Translations under genes and position numbers: made by a program
Notes under the pieces: generated by a model
What the model was told of the DNA's origin: nothing
The model's database searches: none
What the model saw: the letters and a program-made list of their open reading frames with translations, nothing else
Assembly (NCBI GenBank): GCA_030248225.1
Contig: JASANE010028153.1
Coordinates: 109,990 to 173,989, forward strand
Direction of reading: 5' to 3'
DNA: 64,000 nt
DNA from: Trileptium ribeirensis
Lineage: Eukaryota; Nematoda; Enoplea; Enoplida; Thoracostomopsidae
Shown: in pieces, positions 46,201 through 58,200 of the stretch
Layout: each line of letters starts with the position of its first letter
How positions within the stretch are numbered: the stretch's first letter is position 1

Positions 46201-49200
46201 AATTAGGGACCCCCAACTAAGCGTTTAAACACCCAATTTTCAAAGTCTCAATTCTCGACCAAAATTTAACCAAAATACCAAAACTCCCCAATTTTTCTAG
46301 ATCTCAACGCCTCCACGGGGTCTTACCCTACCTATCCAGTCGAAAACCGGGGGCCACCTAACTCTACAGGTCCGCGCAGGACCCTGATAACCCTCATGGG
46401 ACACCAAAATTTTCCGTTTTTAAGCACACAAAACGGCCTCTAACAGGCCACCTAGGGGAGAGCTATTTTAAATTTAATATTTTATCAGTAGGCGACCAGC
46501 CAGGGCGTGAACCTGGTCCCGCCCCCGGCCGCCTACTGTTCTGCGTTAGCTGGCAATCATTAAGAATACGTTCATATCTTGATACAACTTGGCGCTCTGA
46601 GCGCCCGTATATTTTCCGCTTAAATTTTGCCTCGCCGGTCAGCGCGAGGTTTTGTAGAAATTGGCACTCGTCGGCCACTGTCCACTGCTAAAATTGTTTT
46701 GATTGAGCGACAGCTGCCCGCTCGTGCTGTTATTAGCGGCGATAGCCCATTTGGTTGTTTGGTCGTCTCTGTTTGCGCATAAATGACACATATATGTATG
46801 TGTAGGTCTGATTTCACTAGCCTTTTAAATTTTAAAAGTTTTGCTTTGTATGTATTCACAGTTTTATTTTGTTCGCGTGTGAGATCTACCAGAATTGGCG
46901 GCCGATTTCAAAAGTTGAGAGACCCCGATTGCAACAGAGAATAAAGAGGGGGTCGAACAGGGTATAAAAGAACGAGGCCCGACGCAGCGTCGGAGCCAGT
47001 CGAGTTTGGCGCAGACCGAGTGGTCTGCTTGTTTCTTTTATAAGGCGGTTGTCGCCTTTAAGTTTACTATTTTCAAAAGCTTGTTTTTCGTTCTTTGGTT
47101 TTATTTTTCCCAAGGGTGTCTCCCACTGTGTAGCACAGGACGGAGCCCCTTGGTGATCCTGCTAGCTTTCAAAATTGAGTCGCAAGGACTGCCCTTGCTG
47201 GTGCGGGAGTGTCCAAAGGATGCTCCATGCTCCCGTAAGTGCAGTCCCCGTAAATCAAGAGTTAGGCTGCTCGCAAAATTCAAATCTCGACTGGTTCCCC
47301 GCTCGCCGGGTCGCCATTTTGTTTTAGACCCGGGGGGCGAAATTTTTATTTGTGATGTGAAAGGGGAATGAGGAATACACATGGGGGAGAGGGAAGGACA
47401 TAGGGACACGGGAGGGGTAAGATGTTTGCAATAAGAAACTAGTAGCGTGCTGACCTGGAGGCAGCCGTTAAGGCAAATAAGGAGTGAGCGTAAGTGCAAG
47501 TTAGTGCTAGGCTACCCATTAAATTTCGAGCATTTGATCCCTGAGCGTTTCAGCAAATCAATCTCCGTAAGGTCGTTTTAGAAAACCCAGTCTTCCAGGC
47601 CGTTTTAGACACGGTAGAAGACTGTAATAATTTTCATCGATCAGTTCAGGATTCCGCCACAAATTGGCATCAAAAACGTTATGATTTTCAATCAATTCTA
47701 CAGAGGACAATGGAGCTTCTTTTGACTCATGCTCCATCTGCGCCCGTTCTCGAAGTCATAGCTAGAGTCGAGTCTAAGTATAGGAACAGTACAAGAATGA
47801 CCCCAGGTCACACGCCTTAAAGACCCAATAATGGGAAAGAAGAGAGAGAGAGAGATAGAGAGAGAGAGAGCGATCCGCTCAGGACGGACGCAGTCATTTG
47901 CATGCGTGGAGCAATTGAAAGAGAAAATTAAGAACGGAACCCCTGACGCTAGCCCCAAAAAGTTGAGCTACTATTCTGAGTTTCGGGCCGCTCCGAATAA
48001 AAATGTCAGTTAACTAACCCCAAAAATTTAAGATGGGTCTCAGGCCGTTTAGACACGGTAGAGCACTCCGTCATGTATTTTAAAATGGAACAACTATCGA
48101 TGGGTCGATGCGGCTGCTCCATAGGGAGCGACGTAGCAGGACCCTTCGTGCGTTGTCTTCCCCACTTCACCCGGTTTTGCAAACTTACTATTCAAATCGT
48201 GCAGGGGTATCCGAAGTGTTTTTGAACTCAAAACCATCACTGCTACCTTTTGGTTCTCGAACTAAGAAATGCGTTGAGGGCGCGGCAGCACGCGCCCTAT
48301 TCACGCTTGCGAATGACTGCGGACTCCCATTAAATTCAAGGGAGTGCCGTGCCAAATCTAGAAATGAGACGGAGTCAGCTGCCACGTATAGCCGAGTCGA
48401 AATTTTAAGGAAACTCTTGTGCTCGCACCCGTTAGTTGAGCGACGGCCCTGAGATGAGAAGACTACAAAGTGAGTACCTCCCCGAAGTTTTTCTGTGAAA
48501 GAAATTTATAGGCGCGAGCCCATAAACCGTTTAGACACGGTGGGTTTCAGTACAGCGCCATGTTTTCATGTCAAGTCATTAACTCGAAAATATTTGCAAA
48601 GCAAGCAAAATTCGGGAGACGCGGCAGCGTCCTTCCCCTCGACAAGGACCCACTATTTCCACCCCACGCGCGCATAAGCGAATTTTCGATTATAAACTTT
48701 TACTGCGAGTAGACTACAGCTGACGCCCGGACTCAGTATAGCGTACATCACATTTATGAAATGCAGAGTAAAGTGGGTTAATGACAAGAGAGTGTCAACC
48801 AAGGACAGCATGAAGCATGTCACCAGTGAAGTCGACCAACGGTCGGTGCGGAGAGTTCATCTTAGTGTCCTGTCAGGCGGGTGAGAAAGCCCACAAGGTA
48901 ATAAAGGTGGGGGGCGAGTGATCTTTGCGAGGCTCCCTCATAGGGTCTGATCAGAACTCACATCATTTAGTACAGAATCATACCATGGGGTGCCCTGCGA
49001 GGCACCCGTGTAATTTGTTGTATATAAATCGTTTGCATTATTTGGATGCCATAATTTGTGGTTAACATGAATAAAGTGTTAGAGTGTGAAGTTCTCAATA
49101 GGCGATATATTGCAATCAGTAGGATCTCGACCTTACCCGAGTCAAGTAAAACTTTCCTAGGGTTTTTGTTTTGAGAAAGTTTACGCTACCCGTCAAGGCA

Positions 49201-52200
49201 ACGCCGCAGCGGCACATGGTAAATCCAACCTTAGGTATAGTCTCAAGGTTCTCGTTTAGACTCGTTTTGGTAGTTGGTGCACGGCTATGTTCAAATTATC
49301 CTCGCTAGACTGGGACCCCGGAGATGGATCTCCAGGTGTTCCCTTGAGCTACTAGTTTGACAGAAGACTTCTTGTTGAACCCCCAAAATTTATTGTAGGA
49401 TCTAGGCTCCTGCGTAACAGACTACAACCAGAAGTCGTGCCTCCATTTAGGATTTAAACAGAATTGAGGGAAAGGCGAGTCAGCCTTATTACCTGTGAGC
49501 AGGCTTAGGGGTTGACTCTCCCTCAGGGGGACCTCCATACTACTAGGCACGTGGGCCAATATAGGGGCCAGGCCGAACACCCTGGTTAACCCGCCGGCGG
49601 CCTGCTAAGCTAAACGGTTCCCTTAGGTCATCGCGTAGATCACCGGGGAGTCGTGGAAGCCGGGGTTGTCCGGGCACCACACAAGAAAACATAGTGGTGC
49701 AGCTGGGATCCCTTAGGGCCAGAACTGGTCCTACTGGTCCTAGTACATAAAAAATAAAAGCACAAACAGGAATCATACACAGTTAGATAAAATTCGGAAA
49801 ACAAAGCATTTAATGTAATGAAGGAATAGGTAATGGCTTTGACAGAACAATGAACCAAATTGCGGCTTTGACAGAACAATGAACCAAATTGCTTATAAAT
49901 TTTCGATACTGCAGAATATCAACGCACCGTATAGATAATGTACAAAGCCGACGCAGGAGCGATCCACTCACGAGCGTGGACGCCTGCATCAATCCACATT
50001 GCCGGTTTCGAAATCTTAGACGGCTTACCGATCTAAAATAGCTTTAATTTGTCAATACTAGATGCTTCGCTGTGACCATTGGTTTCCACAATTTTTTGAA
50101 AGTTTTTGCATACCTTATATGTCATTAAATGACAGTATGCAAAGACCATTATATTTAGCAGCGTTTAGTTTAAAGCATTTTATACAAAGCTTCAATGTTG
50201 TTACTGTCCCAGTAAGCGATATCATAGGTACGGTGCGTCGTCGATTCCCGAAAATTTCGTTAAAGATTTTTTTATTTTAGCATCAATAAAGGCCATATTA
50301 GCAGAGTTTATAGGGCGATTAACTGTTGGTATTAATAAATCCTATTCAGCTTTAGCTATATTTTATTTTAGAATCGACTGCGTGAACCGGGCGACAGTCA
50401 TATTTCCAGCCTCCGGGCAAAAATTGGAGTAATCAGTTTACCTTGTTCAAACTCCCTAAACATTTTTATCGAATGACGAAGCCAGTGTCAAGCAACCGGT
50501 TATAAGTTTTTGAAGAAAAGTTTACCAGGTACCGGTAACTGATACTTGTGAAGTACAGCAATTTGGAGTCATATGTTCATCTTGTGACCTAAGATCATAT
50601 AATTTTACTGGTTAAGGTTTGTTAAGCCATATATAGAATCGACATTGGTATATAAATTCTGTTTTTATTAATTTAGATAAATATAAACAACGAGATATTG
50701 TGGTACTCAGTTACGTTTCACTTAGTGCAATGTTGGTATGACAATGTTTGTATACGTTAGGAGCACAATTTAACTGCTGATAGACATAACTACAAAAAAT
50801 AGCTAAGTAGCGATACAAGTTGAACGCCGATCTGCCGAATTGGTAGGACGACGCTTCACACCACTAGGCCACAGATTCATGAAGGTGTTCTGCATTGCAT
50901 TGCCGCTCGCGAAAACTGCGTTGCGCGTTTCTCAAAGTCTTGAAAGTCTGCAGATATCCTAAACTTAATAAATTAGGGCGGACAGAACGTAAATAACAGC
51001 CACAAATCGCGCCAATGTCGCAACGATTGAAAGAGAAAAAGTTAGCTACCCGAATTCCGCATGTAAAGCTCCTAAAACCGTTGCACTTTCGTAAAGGAAA
51101 GTTGGGGCACAATTTATATATTATTCCATGCGTCTTACTAGCCTGTTCAACCTGTGATAAAATCATTACGTTCGTTGCAGTAGTTGTTATGTTTACTCAA
51201 AAGTCACGCAACAGCAAATGAATAATACTGGTTGCTACGGTTATGGAGCGGAGTAGCTGATTTATTTCGTGTTCTCGTTTTAGACCACTATTATTTCCTT
51301 CGGTTCTGTATGTCAGTTTTTAGAAATTTGTACATGAAGAATTTAGAACATGTAGAATTTTGTCGGGAAATAGCGATGTGAACCAGGTCTTGCTGGCTAT
51401 TTTATTTATCAGCGTTAATTATCAACCTGTTTCGGTTCCGATCTTTACATTACTGAGCGCTATTTAACTCCTGTTTGAACTGTGGTGATGTCAATCTTAT
51501 GTAGAAGGTGCAGTTGAGTGTAAAGGGCGGTCCTAGTGTAACGTTATAATTGTATCGGGAAATAGCATTGCGAAACTGTTCTTAGCAGCATTATGTGCAT
51601 CTACGGCAATTTTCAAAGTTCTGTTTTTACGATGCTTTGGCGTAAGGTGGATTGTGTGCATGCCTTAACATTTAACGATAGGCCAACTGACCTAAAATAA
51701 TCTCAATATCCTTATTATCGTTTTGTTTTATTTAGCATATTTAAATCGTTTTTACATAAGCCAACTTGAAGACACACTTGACACAGTCAAAAGCAAACCT
51801 TTAGTGAAATATTTACACAAAATTACTATATATTTTAAGGCAAGCTGTATATACCTATGCTGAATTTCCGAGGTTTCAGGGGTAGCCAAGGTCGGCGGGG
51901 GAGGTCATTTCAGGGGTGTAGAGGCCTGGGGGCTGCTGATAGAAGTTGACGACCTCCACTCCCCGGGAACCCAATTTTACCCTAATTATCCCAATATCCA
52001 CCATATTTTTGGTAATTTTTGCTGTAAGTTCCAAGATTTTCCTAGGGGGTGCGGAGCCTCAGGGGAGTAAGGGTACCGTCACGGAGTAGACCATGGCCTC
52101 AGGGGTGTACGAGGCCAAAGGAAGGGGAGCAGCCACCTTGACCTCCTGCTTTGGCATATATGAGCTATACTATAAAAGAGAGTTCAGGAAAAGTGCACGA

Positions 52201-55200
52201 ACTTTGGCCACCAACAATGGACGTTCTTCGCTGGACATACCAATATGATGTGCTTGTACAATCTCCGGTCGCTGCTCGCCTAAAGCGGTCACAAAGCGAG
52301 CAATCTGAAATAAAAGATTCAGAGCTGCTATACAGTCAATTTAGTTGGTATGTTGTAGGACATAAGATATTATTAGCAGTAAGTGAAGGATACTTTCACG
52401 TACCTTTGACACGAATACTTCGGGAAATAAGTTGGTTTCATTCGGGCTTTACCTATATACCAAAAGTTTCTTCTAAATGCAACTATAGTTTGACGGAACA
52501 GTGATCATTGGTCATATTCTGGTGTTGCATCTAGTGTTGTTAGAATTGATAAAATTCGTAAAATCCTGGAAACCTCATTGATTCATATAGGCTGTAATGT
52601 AAAAATAGTCTGTCACAGTTAAATCCGTCAACTTGGTTCTTCATGGAGTCCGAAAATGAGCCTAATTTAGCAGTCTGACCCAGGCTTTACTTACGGTCCG
52701 CTATATTTTACTATTACCGAGTCACAACAACAATTACTTGCTGTGTTAGCAAATATTTTGTCTAAGGCTGACACAAATTCTGACTCATTTGTTCTTAGTC
52801 ATATCACTTTTTTAATATTTGTTGTTATAACATTAATAAAGCTTGTACATGGAATTACCAAAATTTCTAACATTTTTCAACTGACAATACGTTTTAGAAT
52901 GCTAATGTATAGCCTCGAAAGCCGAAAGTATCTTCCATGATTAGGTCATGGACATTTCTGCTGCACGTTACCTTAAAATTTTAATTAGGTTCGCTCACAG
53001 CCGCATCTTTTCTTCACGAAAATATAAGTCTTACTAATTTAGATTGTGTTTAATTAAAAGCCAACAAGCTAGACTCAATGTGTACACACAATACACTAAG
53101 TACAGGATTGGCATGAGGAATGGGAATTGTACTGGAATGAGATAGGATGGGAATCGGTAACATTCCCATTGGAATTCCTTTTGAATTATGACGTTTTATC
53201 ATAATCAGTTTGACGATTTTGGAAATATTGTTTCAATAAATGTGTTTTTCTATGCCAAATTTCTAGTTTTCCAAAAACATAGAATTCCCTCCACGCGCCT
53301 TTGGGTAATAAATCTGGAAAAGCTCACGAAATATATATTTCTAATTCTGGAAACTTGAAGCTATATATGTATTATGTACCCATATTGTGGCAACTGGTTC
53401 GCAGCAATCGCTTTGCAATGTTGCGAAATTAGTAATCCATGAAAATCATTGTTCATTGCTGGAAATTAAAAATAAATTTTATATCTAGCGGCACCAACGG
53501 GTGCCTCTGACTGGTAGTAATTTATCCAAAGCGGTTACTAGACTGATGGGGATACCTAGTAGTTGCTAGCGTGGCACTATATTGAGAAGTTAGCAGCGCC
53601 GCCATGGACCAACAAAATAGTATATACTCTAAAAAGTACTTAGTAAAATTCAGCCATGTCGGCCAAGTCTCGCAGTTTAATACAACCACTCAGGGGATTC
53701 GAACGACAGATTTTGATACTTGTGTTTTGTCAGTATTTCCTACAGGATGATCAAACCTTGGCCTGTGATAATTCCCAAGTTCCACATATGAGGTGGATTG
53801 CGAAATTAAAAAAATTTTAGCTTATTTGTCAAGTGAATAAATGTTTTGCCATCATACTTTCGTAAAACATATCTCAGTAAGAACATATTGTACTAGATAT
53901 CTACTTCTGCAGCAGAGTGGTAGGTACCAATGTCAAAATCCTTGAAATGAAACCAACTGCTGTTCACGGTTGCGTTCGGCTTCTCCGCGTCGATTAATCT
54001 GAATCAAGATAAAGAGATAAAAGAAAACGGCTTCGGCTTTTGTATAGGTAGTGTTAAGTGCAATTTATTGTGAAATGAGTTTTTACGACATTACTCTGCA
54101 AGTAAAATACAAAGAATGGCATAAAGACTCTAGGAAAAACCATAGCTGTTCAAAGCTTGTCTGCTTAGTGGAGTAGACGGGGTCGGGGGAATATGGTTGC
54201 TTGGCGGCGGGGTTAGGCTACAGTGTGTAGCTAAAGAGGAACACGATGGGCTGTGCCCTCTCTCACGTGCAATCGCGTGTGCCGCCGCGTGAAGCACAAC
54301 AGAAATGCGAAGTACCGTTTTGCGTACACGTGCAAAATTTTAGCATGATAAATGATCGTTTCGCTTGTTTGCCATCGAAAAATATCTTAAAGTTATACAG
54401 TCAAATTTGACGTTTCGCACTCGCAGCCAACATTGTCGGTGTTGAGCTACAACAGAAGAACCTAAACTTAAAGTCGTTACCATCTTTGGCTTAAGTACGT
54501 CTGAGCGTCCTGAGTGATACAGGTACAAACTAAAATATATAAGTGTAGTGCTGTAGCGCTATTTTAGGTCTTGTAATAGCAGAAAGCACATCGAAGAATG
54601 GATCAGTGACAAAAATGTTTTTACGTTATAATTGTGTAGGCGATTACAGAATGGAAGCCAATTTTCCACCCTAATCACGCTTTGCGATATCATTGTTCTA
54701 AAATTTTTAGAGATGGATTATAATACATTGTCTTTAGTTGAGATTTTGAAGAAGCGTCTTGACAAATTTGCACGGAATTAAGATTTTTAAAAGTCGAATA
54801 ATCAATCATGAAAAGCGACCGGCTTCCCACGATTTCGATCTTTATTTTACATCAGACCCGATATCACAGGCTCATTGACGCAGTGTTTTATTTACAACGT
54901 TGATATGTTAGTTGAATGCTGTGCTGATTAATATTGCTACATTATTTTGGACTTATGACGTTTTCGCAAAAGAGAGGTAAACATTTGTTTAAGATACAGA
55001 TACCAGTTGCGTTTCCATTTTTAACAATCCGCTAAGTTAACAATTTGAGGTTAGGTTACTCAAAGCCAACCTATTATATTTACGGCGGCAATGTATTCAT
55101 CTATAATTTAATAGCTCAGGTTCAAGCTAATTACCCGTAGTTGTATTCTTGTATATATTCCGATTCAGTATAATTCTTCCGATCTGTATTGGTAAATATA

Positions 55201-58200
55201 TATGCCATATTTATGCAATAGTCTTCCAAAACAAACAGCATTGAAAGTGTGGACCTAACATACAAATTTCAAACTAGAACGAGTGTAATGCCAACTGAGC
55301 AAAACATACATAAGGTTTTGTGACGCGCACCGTTTAAATTCGTTGCAACGGGCGTGAACTGCTTTATAGATTATATATTCTTTTTCGCAATACATAGGGG
55401 GTTCACTGGCTTAAAACCTACGCGAGCGCTATTTGAACTAGACCACTAACGAAAAACTTATGTGTCCACGTATCTAAAAATTCGGCTGTAGTGTAGTAGG
55501 GTAAATTTCAAAATTTTGTAACAATGACATCATAAAGGCTTCATTATCGTTGAAGTCCATCATTGAAAAGATACGTCTACTCTATTACAAATTTTCAGCA
55601 ACACAATTTAGGTTTTTATTATGTTTAAAATTGCACTACATTAAAGTTCATTTTAAGCCCATTCGTCCTAGCTGTTATAATTTGTAATTTGGCTTTGTTA
55701 AAATTGCACTACATTAAACTTCATTTTAAGCCCATTCGTCCTAGCTGTTATAATTTGTAATTTGGCTTTGTTAAGGTTAAGTTGACTTCGTGACAATACT
55801 TTGAAAAATGTTATATTTCTCTTTTGCTATATTTTCTAGGCCGAAATGTCTGTAATTTCTATTATTATACACACAAACTGGAACTATGGATAATGTCAAT
55901 TTCAACATTATTTAATTGTTGTTTGAAAATGAATTACTTCTGTAAATTGTCGATCAATACTTGAGGTTTAATTCCGATTTCAGAAAAATGTTCTTCAATA
56001 AGATCTTTGTATTCTGGCGATAGAAGTACACTAATCGATTTGTTTATTGCTTCAGGTTCCATCCATATCTTCACGTCTTTCCCAACATCGTGTTCCGGAT
56101 CATCGTTTAGCAGGCTGCGCATAAAACGCAACTGACGCTCGTTTTCAAGCAATATCGAGTCGACACGCCATCTATTAAATGAAATATATTTTTGTCAAAA
56201 CCAAACATACGCGTGAGTTTGGGTTATTTGAAAAAATTGATTGCCCTTGAAAACTTTGCATACCCATTACTCTTATAGGCCGTACCTTATACCTATTTTT
56301 ACAAAAAAGAACAGCTTAGTCCATGGGGTTTGATAATGCAGGTCCCAATTAGCCTTGACCTAAGCCTTATATAAGATGAGGAGCTTAGGCAAAGGCTTAT
56401 AGTTAACCTATTGAGAACGGCACTGCCTCAATTTTACATTCCCTCTAAAAGTTACATTGCCCGCCGTCTACGAACTTCTACAGATGCTTATCATGAACAA
56501 ATCAATGCCGTCAAAACATCAAGTGGTTTCTAATTTTATGTCTTAAACTTTAGTCATAGTAAAATTATGTCATTTTGCCAACATTGGTTCATCAACCTTG
56601 GGAACTTAGTTTATCTTTCAAACGATTTTACTTAGATTCAATGTACAAGAGTTTCATTACTACAAATTAACAAAACCTTCTTGAGATAATAGTTGTTGTC
56701 GATTTTTGACAGAGTATGTTGGAAAGTTGGTATAAAACTGATGTAGCAAAATATGACAATATATTTACAAAATATGACAATATATTGAATAGCATTTCTA
56801 TAGCAAAAATAAAAGAGTTCAGCCGACTGTTTCCGTTGTTATGACATTCAACTCCAAAGTTTCAAGCGTTGAATTAAACAGGAGGAAATGACATTTTTTT
56901 AGGTAACTTCAATTTTCTACTTTTGCGATAATACATCGGTTTAAATGCTTATGTATACATTCAATTTATCACTGTTATATTATAACCTAGAGCACTCAAA
57001 AGCGATAATAGAGAGTAATATATTTAAAGCCCTGAGACGATATTATTTATTTTTTGGCAAGCTGGAGACAGTGCTATGCATAGAATAAATTAGTTTAACA
57101 TAGAAGCTGTCACTGACAAACCGAGCTTGGCTAATAACGCCAGAAATGTCACATTTAGAAGACACTAAATATAAATCAAAATATAGGTACATTCTTTAAA
57201 GTGCAAATTAAATCAGATATTATTTCAATTTTATACTCGCATTATAAAAAAAATTCTTAAGATGGTGATATATTTTTGGTTCTACAAAGTTATTTTCCAA
57301 TTTTGCCAAAACAATAACGCCATTATTGTTCATACACCATTCCGCTGCCATTCCAACAATGTCATATACCTACTGAATCTTGAAACCTATTTTAAGAACC
57401 TTTGTGAAATTTATTGATGAAAAAATAGTTTTTCGCGTTGGATTAATATTTTAATATGGTGAAAACATATTAATCCTAGACATACATTTTTGCCAATATT
57501 TATGTGCATTTCAGCTATCAAGAATGAATGCTTCGCTTCTCCCATTGATTCGTCGCATTTTTTCCGTAATCCCAAACTATCTAGATTTTGATGCATTGGC
57601 GAAAAAAATTTAACTACGACCAAAAGGTGTAAATATGAAGTTAGAAAACGGAGTTCTCAATGATATCTGGCAAACGAAAAACAAACTAACAAATAAACTC
57701 CTTTGCAATAAAATTGGAGTTATGTATAATGAAATATTTTTCATCTGGTTATGTGATATGAATTGTACACGCGTAACACGCACGGTATTTTGAAGGCACC
57801 AATAATAGTGTTATAGCTCCATTGGTTTAGTTTAGTTCCCTAGAAAGTTAGAAAGGAGTAATATGTAGTGCAGCGAATATTACTAACGAATATTACTAGT
57901 GTTCTTAAATCCCCAGTAAATACTGCCACTCATGGAAATTTAGGCGAGACTCGCCGTACCAATTTGAATTATATAGTCCCGTAACACTAGTCTATACAAA
58001 TCAACATAACTCGTAATAAGTGGAAGAAAACGGGCAGAATAATTTGAGAATCCGGTTACCACGAGAAGGTACATTATGCCCATAGTTTCATTGTCTTCTA
58101 ATTTCTTCGGAGAACAGGGTTCCCACTTAAAAATGCAGGATCCCAAAATGGATAACAAAAATGATACATCACTATTTAGTTTGTTATTCCTGATGCCGTT

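Larger units (their letters stand above)
47304..48545. repeat. Recurring hairpins with a shared GTTT(T)AGAC centre
   Basis: Hairpins at 47,304-47,339, 47,588-47,624, 48,039-48,063 and 48,517-48,545 carry GTTT(T)AGAC at or beside the loop. The last three share the core CCGTTT(T)AGACACGG, while the outer arms differ but still pair (CAGTCTTC/GAAGACTG, CTC/GAG, CCCA/TGGG). A fifth GTTTAGAC is at 49,253 without a clear stem. Function unknown. Confidence 0.55.

Noticed and set aside
47588..48545. Integron attC-like sites
   Set aside because: Constant centre with variable pairing arms is reminiscent, but attC core sites, an integrase and any bacterial context are absent.
52151..52504. 117-codon plus-strand frame starting with Met
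   Set aside because: Composition is acceptable, but there is no domain, no splice structure, and it lies antisense in an intron full of repeats; not called a gene.
53690..53715. tRNA B-box-like GGGGATTCGAAC
   Set aside because: No A box at proper spacing and no cloverleaf; probably chance or a SINE scrap.
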